From BP-464 sp963825415 (GTDB lineage Bacteria > Actinomycetota > Thermoleophilia > Solirubrobacterales > Solirubrobacteraceae), in assembly GCA_963825415.1 (NCBI GenBank), contig CAWGTD010000009.1:124001-188000 (forward strand): 64,000 nucleotides of DNA, read 5' to 3'. Under the pieces are notes generated by a model. That model did not search any database. It was not told the DNA's origin and was given only the letters and a program-made list of their open reading frames with translations. A program made the position numbers and the translations under genes. Positions 51,923 to 60,874 of the stretch are shown here, piece after piece. The first letter of the stretch is position 1. The number at the start of each line of letters is the position of its first letter.

Positions 51923-52281
51923 ACCCGCTCGCGCGGGCGCCAGGCGCCGCGCTCGCGGTCGAACGCGTCCCAGTCGATGCCCGGCGGGTCCGGGTCTGGC
52001 GCGTCGAGCTCCGGGTCGTGGAACTCCGGGTCGTCGCGGCGGCGCAGCCACCAGCCCGCCACGCAGATCGCCACGACGCCCGCGGCGGTGAGCACGTCGC
52101 GCGGGTTCGCGGTCTCGCCGGCGATCAGCACCGTGCCGATCAGCATTACGCCCGCCAGCATCCACGCGGCTGCCGCGAAGCCATCGGCCGCGCTCGGCGG
52201 AGGCCCGAAGAACGCACGGCCGATCGAGACCGCCAACAGGGCGGCGACGCCCGCACCGAACAGGGGCGGGAGGGCGGTCAT
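51919..52281 (-). CDS. Three-helix membrane protein with acidic tail, unknown function
   Basis: 120 residues from ATG 52281. Membrane helices at about residues 5-25, 38-58 and 65-83 (LPPLFGAGVAALLAVSIG; AAAAWMLAGVMLIGTVLIAG; VLTAAGVVAICVAGWWL), followed by a cytoplasmic Asp/Pro/Glu-rich tail (DPEFHDPELDAPDPDPP). No family recognised. Confidence 0.65.
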   Translation of the reverse strand: MTALPPLFGAGVAALLAVSIGRAFFGPPPSAADGFAAAAWMLAGVMLIGTVLIAGETANPRDVLTAAGVVAICVAGWWLRRRDDPEFHDPELDAPDPDPPGIDWDAFDRERGAWRPRERV

Positions 52282-52319
52282 GCCCTCATGTTCCACCCGC
52301 CGTCAAGCCCGCGAAACGA

Positions 52320-52640
52320 CTAGGCGCTACGGCGGTCGGAGCGGCGGCGATCGATCCGGATGACCGCTCGCGCCTGCGCGGCGAGGCTGAACAGCCGCGG
52401 GCCCGTCGGCTGGCCGTGGACGTCGAGCGCGAAGCCATGGTCGTCGACCATGCCGCTGGCGCGCGCGTTGGCAAGCCAGTCGGCGACTTCGGAGAGCAAT
52501 GCCCCGCGATCGCGGACGACGCTGAGCAGGTCGTCGAACGAAAGCGGGCGCTTCGAGAACGCCAGCGCGGCGAGCAGCAGCTCACCGTGCGCGGAACGAC
52601 GCTCCTCTTCGCGCCGATTGTCGCTGGACGCCCCACTCAT
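52320..52640 (-). CDS. Small protein, possible winged-helix domain
   Basis: 106 residues from ATG 52640. ELLLAALAFSKRPLSFDDLLSVV and ALLSEVADWLANARASGMVDDHGFALD look like helix-turn-helix plus wing. Basic C-terminus (RIDRRRSDRRS). Alternative start near 52844 would overlap non-coding-looking sequence. Function unknown; DNA binding is inferred only. Confidence 0.5.
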   Translation of the reverse strand: MSGASSDNRREEERRSAHGELLLAALAFSKRPLSFDDLLSVVRDRGALLSEVADWLANARASGMVDDHGFALDVHGQPTGPRLFSLAAQARAVIRIDRRRSDRRSA

Positions 52641-52732
52641 CACGGGAGATCTACGGTTCTTTGCGTCGCGTGCCCGCGAGTTGGCCGCAAATGCGCAACT
52701 TTCGGGGTCCGATTCGGCGCGCTCGCACCGCC

Positions 52733-52762
52733 GGCCCCGGCGGCTCCCGAACCGCCGGGGCC
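52733..52762. other. Long inverted repeat upstream of glpD
   Basis: The 269-bp gap 52641-52909 holds no gene that I can support. It contains an 11-bp perfect stem GGCCCCGGCGG / CCGCCGGGGCC with an 8-nt loop, about 150 bp before glpD. There is no T run, so either a weak terminator or a regulatory structure in the glpD leader. Confidence 0.4.
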
Positions 52763-52909
52763 CAGGGCGCCGAGCAGGGAAGTGGTCGTGGCGTCGGGCA
52801 CCGCAGCCATGTGTCTGACGTTCGGCGGACCTCCCCGGATGCATTACCTAGTTCTGGGCCGAGTGGACGCTTGAACGACCGAAAAGGGCCGAATGGCACA
52901 CTGCGGGCC

Positions 52910-54574
52910 GTGATCGCCCGCGCGGACGCCCTTTCCCACCTCGCCGGCGAGCGCTTCGACGTGGTCGTCGTCGGCGGCGGGATCACCGGCGCGGGCGTCG
53001 CACTCGACGCGTCGACCCGCGGCTACAGCGTCGCGCTGCTGGAGCGCTCGGACTTCGCCGCTGGGACCTCCAGCCGATCGAGCAAGCTCGTCCACGGCGG
53101 CCTGCGCTACCTGCAGAACTTCGACCTCGGGCTGGTGCGCGAGGCGCTGCTGGAGCGCCAGCTGATGACGGCGCTGGCCCCACACCTGGTCCGGCCGCTG
53201 CCGCTGGTCGTCGCCGCCTTCGAGGGTGCGCGGCCCGACCGCCTGATGGGCATGGGCCTGAACCTCTACGACGTGATGGCGGTTGAGCGCCTCCGCGGTC
53301 GGCGCGGTCGCCGCGGCCCGGAGCCCGATGCCGCGGCCGAGGCCTGGAGCCCCGACCGCCACCGGATCATCAACGGCGACGAGGTGCTCGAGCTCATCCC
53401 CGCCCTGCGCGAGCGCGAGCCGACCGCCGGCTATCTGTTCTACGACTGCCAGACCGACGACGTCCGGCTCGTCCTGACCGTGCTCGGGGAGGCCGAGCGC
53501 TTCGGCGCGGTGCTCGCCAACCGCATCGACGTCACAGAGCTGCTGGCCGAGAACGGCCGCGCGGGCGGGGTGCGCGCACGTGACACCGAGACCGGCGAGG
53601 AGCTCGAGGTGCGCGCCGACAACGTCGTCAACGCAACCGGCGTGTGGGCCGACCAGCTACGCCCCGAGGAGCTCCACGACGAGGCCGAGGTCCCGACGAT
53701 CCGGCCCAGCCGCGGCACCCACATCACGCTTTCGAGCGACGACCTCCCGCTCGTCGGCGGCGCGATCGTGCCGGCCGGGGGAGGGCGCTCGATCTTCGCG
53801 CTGCCCTGGCTGGGCCGCACGCTGATCGGCACCACCGACAACGACTACGACGAGTCGCTGCCGCTCGAGCACGTGGCCCCGTCCGACGAGGACATCGACT
53901 ACCTGCTCGCCGCGACCAACGAGTACTTCGCCACCGATCTGGCACGCGCGGACCTCACCGGCGCCTACGCCGGCGTCCGCCCGCTGATCTCGACCGGCGA
54001 CCCGAAGAAGTCGGTCGACATCTCGCGCAAGGCCGAGCTGTACGAGACCTCGAGCGGGATGATCACGATCACCGGCGGCAAGCTGACCACGTGGCGGCGG
54101 ATGGCCAAGATGGCCGTCGACCGCCTCGTCGAGCGCGAGGCACGCGACGCGCCGTGCCGCACGCACGAGATCCCGCTCGGCCAGCCGGTCGACCCGGCCG
54201 AGCTTCCGCGGCTCGAGCCTGTGGCCGAGATCTCCTACCAGCGCCTGGCTGCGCGCTACGGCCACGCCGCGCACGACGTGCTGGCCGTCGCGCGCGAGCG
54301 CGGGGAGCTGGCCCAGCCGATCGTCGAAGGGCTGCCCGACCTGCTCGCCGAGGTCGCCTTTGCCGCCCGCCGCGAGCAGGCGCTCACGCTCGCCGACGTG
54401 CTGCTGCGCCGCACGCGGCTGGGTCTGCTGGCCGCTCGCGAGCTTGAAGACCAGGGGACTCTGGAGCGCGTGGCGGCAGCGCTCGGCGCCGAGCTGGCCT
54501 GGGACGAGGCGCGGCAAGCCACCGAGGTGCAGCGGTTTCGCGACGAGGCCGCTGCCGAGGGGATCGCACCGTAA
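52910..54574 (+). CDS. glpD: Glycerol-3-phosphate dehydrogenase (FAD, aerobic type)
   Basis: 554 residues from GTG 52910 (a TTG at 52871 would add 13). FAD motif FDVVVVGGGITGAGVALDAST, then SSRSSKLVHGGLRYLQNFDLGLV, TIRPSRGTHITLS, LIGTTDNDY, GAYAGVRPLI and TGGKLTTWRRMA. A C-terminal helical cap (residues about 420-550) is complete. Oxidises glycerol-3-phosphate to dihydroxyacetone phosphate at the membrane, feeding quinones. No glpF or glpK nearby. Confidence 0.95.
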   Translation: MIARADALSHLAGERFDVVVVGGGITGAGVALDASTRGYSVALLERSDFAAGTSSRSSKLVHGGLRYLQNFDLGLVREALLERQLMTALAPHLVRPLPLVVAAFEGARPDRLMGMGLNLYDVMAVERLRGRRGRRGPEPDAAAEAWSPDRHRIINGDEVLELIPALREREPTAGYLFYDCQTDDVRLVLTVLGEAERFGAVLANRIDVTELLAENGRAGGVRARDTETGEELEVRADNVVNATGVWADQLRPEELHDEAEVPTIRPSRGTHITLSSDDLPLVGGAIVPAGGGRSIFALPWLGRTLIGTTDNDYDESLPLEHVAPSDEDIDYLLAATNEYFATDLARADLTGAYAGVRPLISTGDPKKSVDISRKAELYETSSGMITITGGKLTTWRRMAKMAVDRLVEREARDAPCRTHEIPLGQPVDPAELPRLEPVAEISYQRLAARYGHAAHDVLAVARERGELAQPIVEGLPDLLAEVAFAARREQALTLADVLLRRTRLGLLAARELEDQGTLERVAAALGAELAWDEARQATEVQRFRDEAAAEGIAP

Positions 54575-54639
54575 CTTTTCCGCCGCGGATCGGTTCCGAC
54601 CCGCGGCCCGGTCCCCCCACCAGGAGTTCCCCGCCCTCC

Positions 54640-56520
54640 ATGCCTCGCCCCACGGCCATCGCGATCGTCTACCGCTCTGCGGCCCTCGCCGCGCTCGTGG
54701 CGCTTCTGGCCCTTCTCGCTCCCGCCGGCGCGCGCGCCGGGTTCTTCGGCGGCGACGTGATCGACGGGCCGGACCTGGGGATCGTGCGGCTCGGCGACCT
54801 CGACCTGGCCCGCGACGGCACCGGGGCTGTCGTCTACGTCAAGCGCGAAGGCGTCGTCGAGCACGTCTACATCTCGCGGCTCGTCGACGGACTCTGGAGC
54901 CCGCCCGAGCGGCTGGACAGCGGGTTCCTCGGGCCGTCCGCCGACCCGGTGGTGGCGGCGGCCGACGGCGGGCGCCTGGTCGTGGCCTACGCCAACGGCG
55001 GGCAGCTGCTCACGATGCTGCGCCCGGCCGCCGCGGCCAACTGGGGCCCCACCGTCGCGGTCGGCGGGAGCGCCCAGACCCCCTCGATCGACATGTCGAC
55101 CAACGGCGCGGCGTACGTCGTGTGGAGCACCGGCTCCGACGTGCGCGCCGCCCACCTGGCGCGCGGCGGCAGCTCGTTCGTCCCGGTCGACGGCGTGCTG
55201 GACGTCGATCCCGCCCGGTCGGCCGGCGGCGAGAACGGCCGCCCGCGGGTGGCGGTCTCGGCCGACGGCACCGCCGTGGCGACGTGGGGCGAGGCCGGCC
55301 GCGTGTACTCGCGGCGGCTGTTCGAGCAGCGCCTGTCCGACTCGCCGCAGGACCTGACCGTCGGCCAGTTCAACGGGCACGGCGGCGGCACCGCCGACAG
55401 CCCCGATGTCGACATCCGCGACGACTCGAGCTTCGCCTGGGTGACCTTCCACCAGAACTTCACCGACGGCGCGCGCGTGCTCGCCCGGCGGCTGGTCGGT
55501 TCGGAGTTCGACCCGCCCATCGACGTGTCGGGCGGCGGCTTCGGCGGCGAGGGCGCCGACGGCCCGCGCGTGGACGTCGCAGCGCGCGGGGAGACGCTGT
55601 TCGCCTCCGAGACGACCGGGTCGCACACGCCGTTCTCGACCCTCGTCCACCTCGACGAGGTGGGTGCGCCGGTGGCCCCGGTCGGCGGCCAGGCGATCTC
55701 GTCCCAGCCGCAGCCGGCGATCTCCGAGAACGGCGACGCGATGGTCGCCTGGCTGCAGTCGGCGGGCGAGCCGGCTTCGGTGCACGGGCGCTTCTTCCAC
55801 GAGGCGCTGCCCGCCGGCGACGGCACGCTCAGCAACCCGGCGCTCGGCGGCGTCGACCCCGCGGCCGGCTTCGCCGCCGCCGCGAACCGCATCGGCGACA
55901 TGGCCGTCGCCTACGTTCAGGGCAGCGGAACCGAGCGCCGGATCGTCGCGGGCGCCTGGGACCGCGGGCCGTCGGTGTTCACCGCGAACACCACGACGCA
56001 CTGGCGCCGCCCGCAGCCGCTGAAGTGGTCGGGCTCGATCGACCTCTGGGGGCCGGTCACGTACACGGTGTTCGTCGACGGCCGGGCCGCCGCCACCACC
56101 GCCGGTACGGCCTCGCCGCCCGAGGCCGTGGTGCCGGAGGGCTTTCACCGCTGGCGCGTCGTGGCCGCCGACCGCCGCGGACAGACCACGTCGACCAAGC
56201 TGCGCGAGCTGCGTGTCGACGGCACGCCGCCGCTGATCCGGCTGCGGATCTCCGGCCGGCGCCGGGCGGGTGGCCGCGTGCGCCTCGCCGCTCGGCCGGT
56301 CGACCAGGTCCCCGCGATCCGCCGCCGCCGCGCGAGCAAGGCGCAGGTCCAGGTCTCCGGGATCCGTTTCGTGCGCTTCAACTTCGGCGACGGCACGCCG
56401 ACCGTGCTCGGCTCGACCGTCACGCACGCCTTCCGCCGCGGAAGCTTCACCGTCACCATCACCGCCGTGGACCGCGCGGGCAACCGTTCCGTCGTCACCC
56501 AGCGGCTGCGCATCCGGTGA
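54640..56520 (+). CDS. Secreted beta-rich protein with C-terminal PKD-like domain
   Basis: 626 residues. Signal peptide ALAALVALLALLAPAGARA. The middle is composed of repeated beta-strand units (DGTGAVVYVKREG, GGRLVVAYANGGQ, NGAAYVVWSTGSD, ADGTAVATWGEAG, ENGDAMVAWLQSAG), a propeller-like pattern. The C-terminal part has IRFVRFNFGDGTPTVLGSTV and TVTITAVDRAGNRS, a PKD-type fold. Extracellular. The stop overlaps the next gene by 4 bp. Confidence 0.82.
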   Translation: MPRPTAIAIVYRSAALAALVALLALLAPAGARAGFFGGDVIDGPDLGIVRLGDLDLARDGTGAVVYVKREGVVEHVYISRLVDGLWSPPERLDSGFLGPSADPVVAAADGGRLVVAYANGGQLLTMLRPAAAANWGPTVAVGGSAQTPSIDMSTNGAAYVVWSTGSDVRAAHLARGGSSFVPVDGVLDVDPARSAGGENGRPRVAVSADGTAVATWGEAGRVYSRRLFEQRLSDSPQDLTVGQFNGHGGGTADSPDVDIRDDSSFAWVTFHQNFTDGARVLARRLVGSEFDPPIDVSGGGFGGEGADGPRVDVAARGETLFASETTGSHTPFSTLVHLDEVGAPVAPVGGQAISSQPQPAISENGDAMVAWLQSAGEPASVHGRFFHEALPAGDGTLSNPALGGVDPAAGFAAAANRIGDMAVAYVQGSGTERRIVAGAWDRGPSVFTANTTTHWRRPQPLKWSGSIDLWGPVTYTVFVDGRAAATTAGTASPPEAVVPEGFHRWRVVAADRRGQTTSTKLRELRVDGTPPLIRLRISGRRRAGGRVRLAARPVDQVPAIRRRRASKAQVQVSGIRFVRFNFGDGTPTVLGSTVTHAFRRGSFTVTITAVDRAGNRSVVTQRLRIR

Positions 56521-57254
56521 GCCGGCTGCGGGCTCTCGCCGACGGCGAGGAGCTGGCGGCCGAGGAGCTCGTCGCCGGGCTGGGGCTGCGCGACCACTCA
56601 GAGCACGCCGACCGCCCGCACGTCTGCGCGGCGATGATCGCCTCCGCCGACGGGCGCGCGGCGGTGCAGGGCCGGTCTGTCGGCCTCGGGCATCCGGCCG
56701 ACCGCGCGCTGCTGCGCTCGCTGCGCAGCGCCGCCGACGCCGTCCTGGTCGGCACCGCGACGGTGCGCGCCGAGCGCTACGCCGACCTGCTCGACCCCGA
56801 TCAAGTCGCGGCCCGCGAGCTCGCCGGCCTGTCGCAGCGGCCCTTGATCGCGATGGCGACGCGCAGCGGCGACGTGCCATGGGAGGTCGGCCTGTTCGCC
56901 GAGCCCGACACCGACATCGCGCTCTACACCGGAACGCCGCTCTCGCCGCCCGACACCGTGGCCGCCCGGCTCGAGGTCCACGACGACCATGCCCCGGCCG
57001 ACGTGCTGCGCCACCTGCACGCCCATTACGGCGCGCGCGTCGTGCTGTGCGAGGGCGGGCCGCGCCTGCTGCGGGCGCTCGTCGCCGAGAACCTGCTCGA
57101 CGAGCTGCTGCTCACCGTCGCGCCGCTGCTGGCCGCGGGCGACGCGCCGACCCCGCTGGCCGGCGAGGCGCTCGACCCGCCGGGGCGCATGGAGCTCGTG
57201 CAGGCGTGGCGCGCAGGCGACCACGCCTTCCTTCATTACCGTTCGCTGCGATGA
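56517..57254 (+). CDS. RibD C-terminal-like (dihydrofolate reductase fold) reductase
   Basis: 245 residues from GTG 56517. RibD_C fold: PHVCAAMIASADGRAAVQGRS, the RSAADAVLVGTATVRAERY nucleotide site, CEGGPRLLRALVAENLLDELLLTVAPLLAAG. Pyrimidine or pterin reductase using NADPH. Its 4-bp overlap with folP suggests action in folate metabolism, perhaps in place of a classical dihydrofolate reductase, rather than in riboflavin synthesis. That is inference from context. Confidence 0.82.
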   Translation: MSRLRALADGEELAAEELVAGLGLRDHSEHADRPHVCAAMIASADGRAAVQGRSVGLGHPADRALLRSLRSAADAVLVGTATVRAERYADLLDPDQVAARELAGLSQRPLIAMATRSGDVPWEVGLFAEPDTDIALYTGTPLSPPDTVAARLEVHDDHAPADVLRHLHAHYGARVVLCEGGPRLLRALVAENLLDELLLTVAPLLAAGDAPTPLAGEALDPPGRMELVQAWRAGDHAFLHYRSLR

Positions 57255-58138
57255 AGCTCCGGCTGCGCGACCGGGTGGTGGAGTTCGTCCCCGGCCGCCC
57301 GCTGGTCATGGGGATCGTCAACGCGAACCGCGGCTCGTTCTCCGACACCACGGCGCCCGCCGGCGTCGACGGCCTGGTCGAGCAGGCGCTTGCCCAGGTG
57401 CAGGCGGGGGCGGACCTGATCGACGTCGGCGGCGAGTCCGGCGTGACCCACAGCTCGGCGACGCCGGCGGAGGTCGAGGCCGAACTCGTCGTGCCCGTCG
57501 TCCAGCGGCTGGCCGCCGAGGGCGTGACCGTCTCGGTCGACACCTTCAAGGCCGAGGTCGCGGCTGCGGCGCTCGACGCCGGCGCGGCGATGATCAACGA
57601 CGTCAGCGGCCTGGCCGACCCGCGCGTGGCGCGGCTGTGCGCAGAGAGCGGCGCGGCGCTCGTGGTCATGCACACGCGCGCGGCCCCCAAGGAGGAGCAC
57701 TTCCCCGACTACGACGACGTCGTCGCCGACGTCAAGGCGTTCCTCGCGCATCGGGTCCTGACGGCGCGCTCGGAGGGGATGGACGTCGAGCAGCTCGTCC
57801 TCGACCCCGGGCCGGACTTCGCCAAGCGCCCGGCCGACACCGTCGCCGTCCTGCGCGCGTGGCACAGCCTCGCGTCGCTGCGGCGCCCGCTGCTCGCGGC
57901 GGTCTCGCGCAAGTACTTCCTCGGTGCGATCACCGGCCGCCCGCCCCACCAGCGCCTGGGCGCCACCGTCGCCGCGGTGCTGTGGGCCGCCGACGCCGGC
58001 GCGGCGATCCTGCGCGTCCACGACGTCGCCGAGGCGGTCGACGCGCTCGCCGTCCGCGCCGTGCTGCGGGGTGACGCCGAGGTGCCCGCTTTCGATTCCG
58101 GCGACGAGTCGCTGAAGTGGATCCGCCCCGATGGGTAG
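57251..58138 (+). CDS. folP: Dihydropteroate synthase
   Basis: 295 residues. Pterin-binding TIM barrel: VMGIVNANRGSFSDT (family VMGIxNxTPDSFSD, here N-A-N-R-G), QAGADLIDVGGESGVTHS, VSVDTFKAEVAAAALDAGAAMINDVSGL, VVMHTR, LDPGPDFAKR and a late SRKYFLGAITGR. Joins a pterin pyrophosphate with p-aminobenzoate. The NRG in place of TPD in the first loop is unusual and could mark an atypical paralog. Confidence 0.9.
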   Translation: MKLRLRDRVVEFVPGRPLVMGIVNANRGSFSDTTAPAGVDGLVEQALAQVQAGADLIDVGGESGVTHSSATPAEVEAELVVPVVQRLAAEGVTVSVDTFKAEVAAAALDAGAAMINDVSGLADPRVARLCAESGAALVVMHTRAAPKEEHFPDYDDVVADVKAFLAHRVLTARSEGMDVEQLVLDPGPDFAKRPADTVAVLRAWHSLASLRRPLLAAVSRKYFLGAITGRPPHQRLGATVAAVLWAADAGAAILRVHDVAEAVDALAVRAVLRGDAEVPAFDSGDESLKWIRPDG

Positions 58139-58147
58139 CCTCGAAGC

Positions 58148-58846
58148 ATGAGGATCTTCATCGATACGGGAGACGTCGCCGAGGTTGAGGAGATCGCCGC
58201 CTGGGGGATCCTCTCCGGCGCCACGACAAACCCCTCGCTGCTGGCCAAGGCAGAGGGCGATCCGGGCGACATCATCCGCCGCATCTGCGAGCTGGTCGAC
58301 GGCCCGACGTCGGCGGAGGTCGTGTCGACCGAAGCGCGCGGGATGGTCGAGGAGGGCCGCGCGCTGCGCACCCTGCACGAGCACATCGTCGTCAAGGTGC
58401 CGTTCTCCAAGGCGGGCCTCGCGGCCACCCGCGAGCTCAGCGCCGACGGCCACCCGGTGAACATGACGCTGGTCTTCAGCGCCAACCAGGCGCTGCTGAC
58501 CGCCGAGGCCGGCGCGACCTACATCTCGTGCTTCATGGGCCGGCTCGACGACATCTCCGTCGACTCGGCGGCCGTCGTGCAGGAGATCGTCGAAACCTTG
58601 CGGCCGGGTGGGCTCGGTCTCTACACCGCCCAGGTCCTCGCCGCATCGCTGCGCCACCCCGAGCACCTCAAGACCGCGGCGCGGCTGGGCTGCGAGGTCG
58701 CCACGGTGCCGGCGAAGGTGCTGCGCCAGGCGCTCGACCACCCGCTGACCACCTCCGGGATCGAGAAGTTCTTCGCCGACTGGCAGACGCGGCCGGAGTT
58801 CGCAGACTGGCTGCGGGCGCTGGTCGAGTCCCAGCCCGTCCGCTAG
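58148..58846 (+). CDS. tal: Transaldolase (TalC/FSA-like short form)
   Basis: 232 residues. RIFIDTGDVAEVEEIAAWGILSGATTNPSLLAK; Schiff-base lysine in EHIVVKVPFSKAGL; NMTLVFSANQALL; YISCFMGRLDDIS; TVPAKVLRQAL. Short subfamily covering sedoheptulose-transferring transaldolases and fructose-6-phosphate aldolases. Confidence 0.93.
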   Translation: MRIFIDTGDVAEVEEIAAWGILSGATTNPSLLAKAEGDPGDIIRRICELVDGPTSAEVVSTEARGMVEEGRALRTLHEHIVVKVPFSKAGLAATRELSADGHPVNMTLVFSANQALLTAEAGATYISCFMGRLDDISVDSAAVVQEIVETLRPGGLGLYTAQVLAASLRHPEHLKTAARLGCEVATVPAKVLRQALDHPLTTSGIEKFFADWQTRPEFADWLRALVESQPVR

Positions 58847-58936
58847 CACGCGGTACCCTCCCGTACACACGGGTCGCCGGCCGCTGACATTGCAACGCGG
58901 CGCCGGGCGCCTACCGACCACGACGCAAGGAGAACC

Positions 58937-60292
58937 ATGCCTGTCCTTTCGCGCTCCGCGCTCGAAGAGAGCCCGCTCGCCGATCTGCACGTCATCGCCA
59001 CCGAGCTCGGCCTCGACGGCTTCCGCCGGCTACGCAAGGCCGAGCTGATCGATTCGATCCTCACCGCCCAGGGTGGCGGGGAGGACGGCGCCACCGACGA
59101 GGGCGCCGGCGCCGAGGAGACCGAGACCCCGAAGCCGCGCCGCGCGCGCCGCGGCCGGCGCAGCTCGCGCGACCGCGACGAGGGCGACGGGGATGGCGCG
59201 CCCGAGGCGGATGCCGAGGCCGATTCCGCTAGCGACACCGACGACCGACACCGCCGACGCCGACGAGGCCGAGCCCGCCGAGGAGCGGCCCCCGCGCGAG
59301 CCGCGCGCGCGCCGCGAATCCCCGCGCGGCGGCCGTGAGCCCCGCGGCGAGCGCGAGCCGCGCGGCGAGCGCGAGCCGCGTGAGGAGCCGAGGACGCACC
59401 GCCGAAGGCACGATCGAGCTGCTCGGCAACGGATCGGGCTTCCTGCGCGTCAACCCGCCCGAGCCCTCCGACGAGGACGTCTACATCTCCGCCGCGCAGG
59501 TGCGCCGCTGCGAGCTCGTCTCCGGCGACCGCGTCACCGGCCCCGTGCGCCCGCCGCGCCGCTCCGAGCGCTACCCGTCGCTCGTCCGCGTCGACACGAT
59601 CAACGACCGGCCCGCCGACGAGGTCGCCGAAGGCACGCACTTCGACGACCTGCCGTGCGCGTTCCCGACCGAGCGCTTCGCGCTGCTCTCCGAGGACCCG
59701 ACGCTGCGCGCGATCGAGTGGCTGACGCCGCTCGGCCGCGGCTCGCGGGCCACGCTCGTCGGCCCCGCCCGCTCGGGCAAGAGCGAGGCGCTGAAGCGTC
59801 TCGCCGGTGCGCTCGGCGGCCAGGACGGCCTCGAGGTGAGCGTCGTGCTCGCGGGCGTGCGCCCCGAGGAGGTCGCCGAGTGGCGCAGCGCCGGAGTCGA
59901 GCCCAACGGCCGAGCTGACGCTCGGCGCTTCGGGCGAGGCCCAGCTTCAGGCGGTCGAGCGCGCGATCGAGACCGCCCGGCGCGTCGCCGCTCGCGGCGG
60001 CCACGCGGTCGTGCTCGTCGACACCCTCGACGTCCTGCCCGCGCAGGCGGCGCGCCGCGCGCTTGCTGCGGCCCGCAACATCGTCGACGGCGGCTCGCTG
60101 ACGATCCTCGCCACGGCCAGCCAGCCGCTCGGCGGCGAGACCACGGTGATCGCCTTCGACCACGCGCTGACCTCGACCGGCCGCTTCCCCGCGCTCGCGC
60201 TGGGTGGATCGGGCACGATGCGGCCCGAGCTGCTCGTCGGCCAGCCGGGCGCGGACGCGATCGCCCAGGCGCGGTCGGCCGCTACCGGCTGA
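58937..60292 (+). CDS. rho: Rho-like termination factor with eroded ATPase domain; three apparent +1 frameshifts
   Basis: Ribosome site AAGGAGAACC before ATG 58937. Reconstructed order: Rho_N domain (residues 10-45), acidic/basic low-complexity region, shift near 59245, Arg/Glu-rich linker, shift near 59390, cold-shock-like RNA-binding domain (TIELLGNGSGFLRVNPP, DVYISAAQVRRCELVSGD), P-loop domain (VGPARSGKSEALK), shift near 59908, ending at 60292. About 450 residues. Compared with true Rho: P-loop Lys-Ser and Walker B Asp (VVLVDTLD) remain. The catalytic Glu of DERPEEV is lost (AGVRPEEV), the Q-loop is deleted, the arginine finger is Gly, and the C-terminus is short. Probably a non-helicase Rho homolog. 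Confidence 0.75.
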
Positions 60293-60766
60293 TTAGACGC
60301 GGCCGGTGTAGGCGACCCGGCCCCAGGAGGGCTCGGGGGCGAGCTCGATCGGCTCGCCGTCACGGTCGGGCTGGATGTAGGCGAAGGTCTGGGCGTCGGC
60401 ATCGAAGGCGACGTCCAGCTCGCCCTCCTTGACGCGCTGGTCCAGCCACGCGCTGCGGAACACCAGCCGCCGCAGCCAGTGCACCAGCGAACGGTCGGCG
60501 GGCCCGATCAGCTCCGGCCAGCAGTCGTTGACGTGCTCGCCCAGCGCCGAGGAGGCGTCCTGGATCTCGCCGTTGACCGCGAGGTTGACCAGATCCTCGA
60601 GCTCGCCCTCGTCCAGCCGGCCCGACACGAAACCGAGCTTGACTGCCGCCTGCTCGCAGCGCTCGGAGAAGTCGCGCTCGTTGAAGGTGAAGCGGAGCTC
60701 GCCGTACTCCAGGACGAAGTCCTCGCCGGAGTGGTAGTTGCCGCGTCGCTGGGTGTCGTTGTCCAT
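60293..60766 (-). CDS. Uncharacterised protein, 157 residues
   Basis: Start ATG 60766 (an upstream in-frame ATG at 60804 is possible). Blocks: EDFVLEYGELRFTFNERDFSE, QDASSALGEHVNDCWPELIG, HWLRRLVFRSAWLDQRVKEG, VAFDADAQTFAYIQPDRDG. No transmembrane segment or signal. Family not recognised. Its stop is directly next to the rho stop (convergent). Confidence 0.7.
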   Translation of the reverse strand: MDNDTQRRGNYHSGEDFVLEYGELRFTFNERDFSERCEQAAVKLGFVSGRLDEGELEDLVNLAVNGEIQDASSALGEHVNDCWPELIGPADRSLVHWLRRLVFRSAWLDQRVKEGELDVAFDADAQTFAYIQPDRDGEPIELAPEPSWGRVAYTGRV

Positions 60767-60874
60767 GGCTGAAATGCCCGCTCCGGCTGCAGGCGTCGTG
60801 ATCATAGGCGCGACTCCTTCTCCGCCGACCGCCGCGCAACGGCCCTTGCAGGGGCTACCGGTAGGTTGCGCCGC

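Noticed and set aside
54256..56880. Long minus-strand open frame opposite glpD and the secreted PKD protein
   Set aside because: Arg/Ala/Gly-rich shadow typical of high-GC DNA; the plus-strand genes have signal peptides and conserved domains.
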